From Diphasiastrum complanatum (taxonomy: Eukaryota > Streptophyta > Lycopodiopsida > Lycopodiales > Lycopodiaceae): DNA of 64,000 nucleotides. The DNA is taken from contig MU832139.1 of assembly GCA_029204225.1 (NCBI GenBank), positions 1 through 64,000 of the forward strand, given 5' to 3'. A program made the position numbers and the translations under genes. This document shows positions 54,800 through 64,000 of this stretch, one piece after another (position 1 is the stretch's first letter; every line of letters starts with the position of its first letter). The notes under the pieces are model-generated. The model had not been told where the DNA came from. It did not search any database and saw nothing but the letters and a program-made list of their open reading frames with translations.

Positions 54800-56122
54800 T
54801 ATTTAAAGTTACTGTTCTTCCACAATGGTGATTGTTGTAGGTAGATCTTTGCAGCACGTTAGCAGCTCTTGTCTTTTTTGCATATGTGACAAGACAAATA
54901 TTAGTGAACGTGCCATTGCGAATTATGTCATTTTCCATTATTTTGTACTATTTTGAAATGGCATTAAACATAGAGTACTTACGAGTCTTCCATTGATGAT
55001 GAATCTGAAATAAGTCGGTAGATTGGTTTGTAATAGCATGAGCTCTGCTCTGATAAAATCAAGCATCCAATGCTCTTCCACCTCGACCATAGTAAAAAAT
55101 TCTTCATTGTGTATGATGCTTATCTAAGTTTCGGTCTGTGTGACTATTTAGTTCAAAGTCTTGATCTAGTGGTAGCCATGTGCCATCAATTTTCTTGTAT
55201 ATATGATAACTAAATGTGAGACTGAGCATTTTTTTTCCGATATGATAACGGAAGATCATTGATGACATTTTTATCCTGCATTCTATATCATTATTTGTTT
55301 TACTATCTCAGTCTTGATCCATGAGATTTGACAATGTCTCATCTGATAAATCCTTGCAAACAAATAAAATTGGTGTCCTTTGAACACTTGCACTTGAGAA
55401 AAAATCAACAAATATATGCAATGAGAGAAACCAACTTAGGCGAACAATTTTTGAACCCATACTTTTCTTCATGGCATTTCTAACATCCAAGAGTAGCTTG
55501 CATCTGAAGAATTCAGAAACAATACTATCAGGAATAGGCCACTCATCACTCTGAAAACTCCATCTCTTTGTGGTATATATGAAGCTTCATAAAAATATAT
55601 GTCACTATTTGCAAGTTCCTTTGGACTTCTTCCTTTGTATTGCAGCTTTCCAACATCAAAGTGAATCTCTACAAGTAATTGTGCTGGCTCCCATTCACTT
55701 ATGTTTGAAGGATATAAATCTGAAAGAGGAAAAACATTGAAATATTTAGATCGTAATCTGAAGAGCATCAATAAAAAAACACGTATGATTACAGTAGAGT
55801 ACATACGTTTTGATATACTTACAGTTACATTTTCGATGATAATGAGGATTGATATCTTGTACTTTCCAAACGCATATGAACATGTTGTACTAAAACTTTT
55901 GATATAGATTGACCCCCTTGTCTTAAACTCCAAAATCTTTGCTTTCCAATAAGATTTGTATTTCATCTTTGTGCTTTTCTTCTGTCGAAAATTGTTCTTT
56001 GATGATGGATGCAACAACACCCATGAATTCTTTGTATATTTTGTTGGCTTCCAGTTATCAGCAACATCTTTCTCATTGTAAAGAATCACAGGCTCAATTG
56101 TAGATCTTGGTCTCCTTGCCAT
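54800..56122 (-). pseudogene. ORF A copy 2: unrecognised gene (minus strand)
   Basis: The best preserved copy. Its start MARRPRSTIEPVILYNEKDV at 56122 is followed by KNSWVLLHPSSKNNFRQKKS and KMKYKSYWKAKILEFKTRGS. Then, after an intron-like stretch, SDLYPSNISEWEPAQLLVEI, DVGKLQYKGRSPKELANSDI, SDEWPIPDSIVSEF, RCKLLLDVRNAMKKSMG and LSWFLSLHIFVDFFSSASVQ, TPILFVCKDLSDETLSNLMD appear, ending near TWLPLDQDFE (55160). VEVEEHWMLDFIRAELMLLQ and YFRFIINGRL before GTAAGT (54990) parallel the beta-grasp-like end of copy 1. The family is unknown to me. A stop follows LMDQD. It converges with C48-like copy 2. Confidence 0.58.
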
Positions 56123-56300
56123 TGCTATTTTCAAAGCTTAGGCACCAAAAATCTCTCTGAAATAATTTTAAATTCAATTTTTCATATCACATTTAATCTC
56201 AAGATAATGCCACAGTAGTTACAATTATATTTCTAGCAACTGTGCATACTATATTTCTATAACTGTAACTAGTCTAGTTAACAAATTTTATTATGCTAAC
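56123..56300 (-). promoter_or_regulatory. Conserved upstream region of ORF A copy 2
   Basis: The minus strand shares ACTAGTTACAGTTATAGAAA and the 20 bases before the ATG with copy 3 (20577-20740). See that entry. Confidence 0.45.
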
Positions 56301-56721
56301 CAACATAGTTAAATAAATTTAACTTGAGGTATTGACGTTGGGCAGATTAGCACGGGAAGAGAGAACCAATGGAATACGTCCATGCTGCCCAACGCAACTT
56401 TCAAAGTTTGCTTTAATATATTTTTATTTTTTAGTTTATTTGAGCTACGTTACGTAGAATTCAAATTTGAGCATTTTCATTGGGCCAGCTGGAGGTCGAA
56501 ACTAGGAGAAAAAAATAAAAGTATCTTTACAAAGGGTTTTTTACAATTTTGGAACTCCTCTAATGTTGAACACTTTCCTCTACACGTCCAAGGCAGAAAT
56601 CAACTGGCACAATAGAGAATGCACCCAAGTGTAGCTCTTGTCAGAGATCATATTCAGAAAGTAGAGAGGGGACCTCCCATCATTGATCGTCGCCTCAAGG
56701 AGGCAATTTTTTGTTATCTCC
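56301..56721. other. Intergenic DNA between ORF A copy 2 and the foldback element
   Basis: AT-rich. The small frames at 56382-56615 (plus) and 56580-56798 (minus) have no recognised motif. Confidence 0.4.
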
Positions 56722-57546
56722 TTGTTCTTGGGCCTTGACATTTTGCGAGTAAATTTTTTGCAAGTTTTGTGAGTTTCTTTCTTGCCATCATTCAACAAAA
56801 AGATAGCACATGGTGTGCCACCCTTTTTATGCTAGTACTTCAATGTTTATTATTAAAATTGTGGTCTGGTACATAGTTAAAGATTCCACTAAGTAAAAAA
56901 AAATTCAAATTAATTTTTTTTTTTTGCAGCCAACCCAGATAGCACGCCGGAAAAAAAAAACTTTTTTTTTGTGCAGCAAAAAAATTTCTCATTTCATATA
57001 GCACGCCGACGTGCTATCTTCAAAGGTTGTAAATTTTTCTTTTAGTTCTTTTACTTAGCATGTCGGCTTACTACGTTGCGGGGTTTAAATAAATATTCCA
57101 AAATAATGGTTTTACTCAAAATTTGGTTCTCAAATGTGTCAAAATAGCTTTTCTATTTTATAATTTACTTGGCAAGCTCACCAGCATGCTAGCCGAATCA
57201 GCTCCAAAAAGAAATTTTTTCAAAAAGTTCTTCAAAAAAACTTCATGTTTTTGAAATAAAAAAATTGCAAGCTAGCACGCCGGCATGCTGAATTTTACAA
57301 CTTCAAGGACAATTTAAAAAAAAAAAAAGTGAACCTGTATTTATAGAGTAACAAAGTATTTTGTGATGGACCTATTTAGAATATGATGGATAGTCAAATT
57401 TTTAAGTATGCACCAAACCATCACTCTTGTTCTTAAAAAATCATGTAGTGGCATAGAAAGAGTAGCACACCATGTGCTACCATTTTGTTGGAGCTTCTCA
57501 TGGAAGAAACTCGCAAAACTCGCAAAATGTCAAAACCCCTTGTTCT
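56722..57546. repeat. Foldback (inverted-repeat) element, about 825 bp
   Basis: The left arm (56722-56840) starts TTGACATTTTGCGAG and contains GATAGCACATGGTGTGCCAC. The right arm (57425-57546) is its inverse (GTAGCACACCATGTGCTACC, ACTCGCAAAATGTCAA). Arms of ~120 bp are ~85% alike by eye. The centre has A/T homopolymers and decayed 16 bp palindromes of type AGCACGCCGGCATGCT (57001-57017, 57272-57287). The layout suggests a MITE or foldback transposon. No target duplication was confirmed. Confidence 0.65.
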
Positions 57547-59388
57547 TGTTAAAATCTTAATTCTTTGCTATTTTGGATTACGGCCTTGACAAAGGAGGAG
57601 AAAATGTTCAAATCATGGCATGGGGTGACACTTTTGGTTACCACATAATGCAAAAGTGGAGGATGTGGAGACCAATGTTAAGGATGACGTCCTCACCCTC
57701 CATATTTCGAAAATCAAGAACCTCAAGATGAGGTGAAGTCCATCAAAATATTAGGCTAAATTGTAACAACAAGATAATAGTACATAGATGTTAGAACAAC
57801 ATATGTATAGGTCAAAGTTCTTGAATAACTTTTCAAGTAATATGAAGACACTATGTTAATAACAAAGCCCTTGAATATGAATAGATACAAATTATACTTT
57901 GTGTCAAGTTTTGCTATTACTAATATAAAACTTAGTCTTTCAAAGTCTTTACTAAGCTCACAACACCGCCTCATGCATTAAAACCTTGAGATGATCAATG
58001 ATTGATTGTAGAAGGTAGTCATTGGACCTGTTAGGGGATTTATGAAATTATGTGCTTCCATATGTATGATTCACATGTAGTCTTGTTGTTGTGATCAAAT
58101 GACCACAATTGGCTTTGGTTTCCAAGCTATCCACCATCTACTACATGGCTAAAAACTCTCCAATAGCTAGTTATTTCAGAAGTTGAGAACAATGGTTTGG
58201 GGTACAAAGATTGCTAGGTTGTAGAAGATAGATATCACCTATGGACGTCATCAATTGGTTGATATTTCTTCAAACATTGCAATAAGCTTTACCAACAGTT
58301 GAAGGTTGTTGAGAGATAGTGTGTCCCAATAAGTTGAGAACAATAATTGGGGCTACAAAGATTACTACATTGTAGAAGATAGCTATCACCTATGTTCATC
58401 AATTGGTTGACATTTCTTCAAGCATCGCAATAAGCCTTACCAATAGTTGAAGGTTGTTGAGATGAATGTAACGAGGATAATGGTCGAATGTAAATCGTTA
58501 ATAATTTCTATAGTTTTTCTTTGAAGAATTAACCTCGATATGTACCTCATAAATGATTGAAAATGTTGTAGTCACTAAACAACGTGAAAATCCCTAGCCA
58601 ATTGCCTATTGGTATAAAAATCTCACCAAAAGCTAAAAACTACATATATGTTCACACTAGAATCATTACAATTTTACATTAGTTTGTTAACTCCTATGTA
58701 AGATTCTAAATTTATGCAAGATGCACATAATGACATATCAAAATAGATCTACTATTAAACTCAATTCAAGGCCATAATTGCATTCCTATGAGGAACATTG
58801 CTTATAGTGTGTAATTGTCCAAGATCATCTTCACAACCCACGACTCTTGACATGAAAATTTCAAAGATTTGAATTGACTTAGACTGATTAACATCAAAGT
58901 GTCAAATTAATGTTGGCTCTCATAAGGGTATCTTTGATCATGATTCAGCTTATGAGAAGTAATTTGTGACTTGATTTGTTGGAATTTCACAATACTAAAT
59001 ACAATTTCTAGAAGGATGGACTGAGCGAAATGTCATTTTCGACACAAAGCCACCAAGCCACAGCTACACGAAATTTAGTTGTGGATTATGCTGGTGAATC
59101 TACTTCTCTAACTTTGTAGACACCAAACCTGGGATCTCAAACTGCAAAAATTATAATCTCTTCATTCAGTTGAGCGAGTTACATCATAGAGATCCCACAT
59201 TCTCGATTGTACATACGCATTAGGCCAGTACTTCCCCTTCTCAACTGCTGGTGGGTCTGTAGTTCATGATCGGCATCCACCTGTTCACTTTGTATTCGCA
59301 ATCAATAAAGCTGCTGCACCTAGAATGGAGTAAAAAGAGCCAAAAAGTTTATGCGATGAAACGGATTCAGGATTTTAGTGTAGACGAG
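57547..59388. other. AT-rich DNA with a ~150 bp tandem duplication
   Basis: AGTTGAGAACAAT begins a unit at 58181 that repeats at 58332. Both copies run through CATCAATTGGTTGA and AGTTGAAGGTTGTTGAGA to about 58475. No credible gene is seen. If XLG continues, its remaining exons should be here or further left, but I found no G-alpha motifs. Confidence 0.5.
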
Positions 59389-60728
59389 TTAATTTGTTGC
59401 TCGAGTTGATTTGACGGTAACAAACAATTGTAGAAGAGATGCCTTAATTTCAGCCTTCTTTATCATTCGGGACAAATTGAAGCCTTTCCTAATTCGGTTT
59501 TTGTACCTGCAACAGAATAAAACGAAAGTATCATCGAACTGTATCGGTAAAGAATATGAACATAATTGGTGATACTAGAAATGCATACAAATGATCAGCC
59601 GTGTGCTGCCATAATCCGGGCTCCAAGACAGAATTTTGAAGTCTGAAATGATAAGCAGTAGATACATCGAGCCAAGTTGAAACTGCTAAAGTTGAGGTTG
59701 CGGTTTCACGGCTCATTTTTGACGTTGCATGTGCTAGTTACCTTTCATTGAAGCACCTGCCAACGCATAGAGTGCATTTTCGGCCTTCAGTCATCTGACC
59801 CATCCCTTTCCTCACGCAATCTCTGCAGTAAAGCTTCCCACATACCTGTGAACAAAAACTTCCTCTTATGTTCCATGATGTCGTAAAACTAGCTTATAAA
59901 AGATAACATTGAAGACACAGTTGATTACACCACTCAGGTAAATCGTTTAAGCACTCTGCAAGAGCAAAGCTTATGTTACGGAGACATATATCGCATAAGT
60001 TTTTAAGAGCACCTAAACTAAATGCAGTAAAAGCAAGGAGTTCTGACCAGGCATCTGGTTTTGAAGAGGTAGACGTAAGAGGTACACATACAGCACTTCG
60101 TTGGGTGATGAGATACGAATCTACTTGGGCTTGGGCTATTCAAATTCTTTTTTGCGGCTTTCTCGACTGCCTTGGGGAGTTGTGCTCCCCTTTTGTCATT
60201 CTTGAGCGGATCACGTGATTTCGTCTCTGCGGTCACTGGCAAGAACTTGCCTTCGTCAGTTTCAAGATGATGTTCGAGCGACAAAATGGTAGCCAGCGTT
60301 TTGGGAGTTCTTGGCGATGTCTGGTCTGTTGTCACTGTTCCTCCGCATACGTGAAGCTCCTTCTTTCCTTGTCCTGGTTTGGCCAAATCAGCGAGAGTGA
60401 GATCATGGAAGCTGCTGGTCGTAGATGCTTGCATGTAGAGAGCGACCATCTCATCCTGAGCTGTTCTGATCTGCTCTACAGTGATGTTGCTGGTTGATAG
60501 CTTTGGTCTTGTCATCTCAGGAGCGACTTCCTCCGTTGTGGTTGCTCCTTCTCTAGATGATGCATTTCGTTTCCACAGCTTTGGACTCTCAGGCCCTGAT
60601 TCCTTTGCATTCACATCATTCTTACCAGCAGCACCTGGCGAAGCAGTTGGCCATAATGTAAGGCTTTCCACATAAGAAGTATTGGCACGATCCGATCCAT
60701 CTCTAATCTGAAATGCACTAAAACCCAT
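59389..60728 (-). CDS. XLG-like extra-large G protein, N-terminal exons (partial)
   Basis: XLG proteins are plant-specific fusions of an N-terminal cysteine-rich region to a G-alpha domain. Exon 1 (60728-60048, 227 codons) is Ser/Thr/Lys-rich and ends SRFVSHHPTKCCMC...FKTRCL before GTCAGA. Exon 2 (59845-59742) reads VCGKLYCRDCVRKGMGQMTE, GRKCTLCVGRCFNER before GTAACT. The spacing C-x2-C...C-x2-C..YC-x2-C followed by GM-x-QM-x-EGRKC fits the XLG hallmark (MGSMPEGRKC in known members). A third candidate exon (59506-59389) YKNRIRKGFNLSRMIKKAEI continues the expected SR-x-L-x-R-x-L segment, then stops. No G-alpha GTP-binding motifs were found to the left, so the gene is truncated, or has very long introns that I could not see through. 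The ATG at 60728 may not be the true start. Confidence 0.6.
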
Positions 60729-61069
60729 TTTCTAAGTCAGTATGAATCTTCGCTGCTCATTCATTACCTTTCTTAGTCACTTTTGTTTGCTGCTGCCGTC
60801 TTCCTTTCTCATGATCACAATCAACGACATGTCATCTGATCCTACGACCTCTTCTGCAACCATGATCGTGTCATACTTCTTAACTCTCCTTACGAGAACT
60901 ATATACACTCAACTCAGTTGCTGATCATCCCGTGATCTATACTTTAACTCTAAAGAGAGCTCCCGAAGTCGATGAATTCACGCACTAATTCACAAACCCA
61001 ACAACGCAAATGCTTCAAATTGATCTTTATTTTCTCTGTGGGAGAATGAATGAGAGAGTGATAGCATCC

Positions 61070-61079
61070 CCTTATATCC
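61070..61079 (-). promoter_or_regulatory. Putative TATA box of the XLG-like gene
   Basis: AGGATATAAG on the minus strand, about 340 bp upstream of the first ATG, followed by a CTCTCTCATTCATTCTCCC leader typical of plant 5' UTRs. Core promoter assignment is by position and motif only. Confidence 0.4.
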
Positions 61080-61199
61080 TCAATATAGCTGGTCTGCCGG
61101 AACCTTTCTTCGAGAATACCGTCCCAGCTTGTTTCTTCTGCTGACTGCAGTAGCAATTTATCACAGCAGATCTGTGTCCTGGCCAGTCAAAATATTCGA

Positions 61200-64000
61200 G
61201 TGCTCGTAACAAAAATATAAACAACCTCATAAAATAAAATAAACAAGGTCATCTACAAGGTGAGAGGTCAGCTTTGCTGTGCATGTCCAAGAACAAACAA
61301 GGTGATTGAAGGAGAGAATAAACAAGGTGATTCAATCTATTATGAGAATCTTTGCTTAGGGTAATCAAAATGCTAAATTATAAAAGGAAGATTGCATTTC
61401 ATTAGAATTTTAAAAAAAAAACTTATCTAGAAAGACTGGGTCTTATTTAGGAGTGACATCTCATCTTTTAGTAGTTTGTCTTACTTATACTTATTCTGAC
61501 AAAGCTAGAAATAAGAAGAGTCCTACAATTAAAAAAGAATCAACTAAAAGAGACTCCTCTTAAAACTTAACTCACCTAGAAAACACAAATGACCTTCCAT
61601 ATAATTTTCACAATAGCTCATTCTTCTCTTAACAAAGATGAAAGATTACAATACTTTTGTGGAAACAGCAAAATACAGAAACTTATAATATAAAATATAT
61701 AAGTATAAAAAGTTTCAACAATTGGCCCTTGAGATTTTATCAATATCTTGTGAGCACTTATATTCATAAATTCTCCGGGACTTCAGGTGCTCCAAAAAAT
61801 AGTAAACAAATAGCAAGGACCCACATGTCCATTCTCCATCAAAGATTCTTGATAACATCAAAGATTAACTCATGTTTTTGTTGTTCTTATTATCATTTAT
61901 ATACATCATTCTAACTACCTAGTGCTCTCAAAAACCCTAGGTCTATTGTCTTACATGCCAAATTTTGGGATTTTACTTACCAGTTTCAAATTCAAATTTC
62001 ATGCCTTTTTAGCTTTGTCAAGGTAAGCTATTGTGATGATTTGCTAAAAGATGAAGTGTCACTCTTAGTTAAGTTTGATCATTAAAATGATATTTTTTTT
62101 AGCTTTTCATTTTTCTAAAATGCAATCTTTGTTTTTTATTTTATATTTCAAAGATTTGAATTTCATGCATATTACAAAGCTTCTTGTGATTTTCTCGGTT
62201 TTAATAATATTGGCTTGAAATGTTTTTGTGAGAATTGAGCATTGCTATATTTTCTCGCCTGCTCTAAAAGATACCATTTGTTGAAATCAACATTCTATTA
62301 ATTTTAAGTTTTATTTATTAAAAGTGTGCTTTAATATTATAAAATCTATTTTAATGTTTTCTCACTTCCATTGAAATGTTTTGTGAGCATCAAGTCCTCC
62401 TTTTTCAACAATCGTTCATGGCCATTCTTCTTCTATAATTTTCAAGGGGGGATAAGGCCAAGGGTTGAGGGCAAGGCATGACCTTGGAGAATGGCCCTTG
62501 ACCTTTCCTACTTAATGCCAAATGCAATTTATTTATGTATAATGATAGGACAATATAACATTGGGTGTTGACATACAACATAAAAACAAAAACATTTGAA
62601 TAGATTCTAGTGCACATCCATTTAGTAATTGGCATTGAGCTCTTGGACATGTAATTTGAAGTCTAAACTCTAGGTCTCAATAGCTTAGTGATTGACATCT
62701 AGCACTCAGACAGTCGAAGAGCTAGGTGTCATTTCTTAAGAATTGTCCACATTCACATATAGAAAATAATTTCTATATTTCTATTTGAGAAGATTTGGTG
62801 GACATCCATTTGGTAATTAACGTTGAGCACTTGATTCTTCTATTCTAGGTGTCAATCTCTTAGTCATTGACATCTAGTAGTCAATGGACGGTTCAAACTA
62901 GGTGCCATTCTAGGATTGTTTGTATTCACTTTGATAAAAAAAATCTTCTATATTTACTTGAAAGCAAAAAAAGGTTCTAATATTGGACAAGCTTCATATC
63001 ATGCTCTTTCATGTGTCTTTCATGACCTACCAAGTATGAAGTCCCTTGGCATTATTTGTCCGAGTGTTATCGTTTACATAGCTACATAAGGCTGATCATG
63101 AAGACACAGATGAGAGACTTACTTGGAAGTTGCCAAAGTGGAGTGGAGCTCAATGCCACCTTGGGTTGTGTGCTAGAGGAAGATGCAAGGTTTAACACCT
63201 AGCCATTTGGCGTGTATGTGAAATGAGAGCATGAGTGTGCTTGCAATGTGTCAACAATAAGTTTGAAGCCTGCAGGAGGCTCAACTCTAGTACAAACATG
63301 TTGTCAAGGAACAAAGTCGCTTCGCCTTATTCATTTGAAAGGCATATGTGTTCACGATTGGAATCTCTACTTTTCCTTGAAAGATAAAGGTTGAACTAGG
63401 ATGTTAAGGAGAATCTTAACTTGAAATGTTATTGAATAGGAGAACCCTGAAATTTATTATGTGCTCCATAGGTCTTATGGATCATGAATTGTTTTTTCTC
63501 TTGTATTAATTTCAGGGTGGAGCTAACTTGGTGTTCAAAAAGGATTGTGGACCTCAACTCCTAGCCCTTCACACCATAATATGAGAATGTGAGCATGAGG
63601 GTGTTTCTTTGTCTTATTTTAAGTTTTGATGAGTGCATCATGCTTGCATACATATGAACACTTAATTTCACATACTTATCAAAGTTTCACATGCCAATTC
63701 TATTTTCTATGTGCTAATGTTTCAAAAGTTTGTGAAAATGTAATTTCATCTACATACTTACAAAGGTTCTTTTATTAGAAAATAAATAACATTACTTCTA
63801 ATGAGAATACTATAGTATCAAGCCCTATTTTAAATATGTGAAGCTAATTTTGCATGATTTAGGATGCATGCACCCATTGTCATCCAATCATCATGAACCA
63901 TGCAAAATGCTTCATGATGGTGGAGAGATATTGATGATGGCATCTCACAAGCATTTTGCATCATTAGATGAGGGTAGGGCCATATATACACCCTCAATGA
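61200..64000. other. AT-rich intergenic DNA with a ~190 bp tandem duplication
   Basis: The unit beginning GATTCTAGTGCACATCCATT at 62603 repeats at 62792 (GATTTGGTGGACATCCATT). Both copies contain CATTGACATCTAG-like and CTAGGTG blocks. Short frames at 61657-61914 and 62405-62650 are unsupported. I see no tRNA, rRNA or transposon coding motifs. Confidence 0.5.

Noticed and set aside
60267-60675. Plus-strand frames opposite XLG exon 1
   Set aside because: The minus strand carries the cysteine motif continued across a phase-consistent intron; the plus-strand frames carry no motif.

Overview
The window is nuclear DNA of a land plant with a large, repeat-rich genome. Two plant host genes are visible: an SKP1-family SCF adaptor with one 9.6 kb intron, and the cysteine-rich N-terminal part of an extra-large G protein (XLG). 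Nearly everything else is plant-type Ty1/copia and Ty3/gypsy retrotransposons, a non-LTR retrotransposon tail, a MULE-like DNA transposon and (GA)n/(CT)n microsatellites. The very long transposon-filled intron and the restriction-endonuclease-like LINE tail would fit a fern, lycophyte or other seed-free plant. That placement is inference; the sequence alone does not fix the species.

Layout. 0-3.4 kb: broken gypsy element with its 3' LTR, then a LINE tail. 3.8-14.1 kb: SKP1, whose intron holds a decayed minus-strand gypsy (LTR-protease-RT-PBS-LTR) and the end of another LTR element. 14.9-20.1 kb: a gypsy RT scrap fused to a decayed copia (family B), then a minus-strand gypsy gag. 20.5-21.9 kb: copy 3 of an unrecognised repeated gene (ORF A), cut by copia C (LTR at 21853). 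25.1-35.7 kb: a MULE-like transposon with ~220 bp terminal inverted repeats. Its left repeat is split by a complete, apparently very young copia (copia A, 25208-31068, identical LTRs, CCATA target duplication, one 1316-residue ORF). Its body is split by copia B2.

38.8-56.1 kb is the most unusual region. Two inverted copies of a module, ORF A convergent with an Ulp1/C48-like protease, flank a degenerate DDE transposase-like gene with RAG1/Transib-like motif order. Between them also lie an unrecognised minus-strand gene and a palindromic divergent promoter with five CACGTG boxes. That promoter drives the unrecognised gene on one side and a short histone-H3-like reading frame on the other. Copia B3, B4 and D have inserted into and rearranged this region.

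56.7-57.5 kb: a foldback element. 59.4-61.1 kb: XLG exons and a TATA box on the minus strand. 61.2-64 kb: AT-rich sequence without recognisable genes.

The transposon order can be partly read from nesting: ORF A copy 3, then copia C into it, then the MULE into copia C, then copia A into the MULE repeat. Family names (copia A-D, gypsy G1-G3, ORF A, gene X) are labels used only here. Exon boundaries were read by eye from GT/AG sites and family motifs and have no transcript support.
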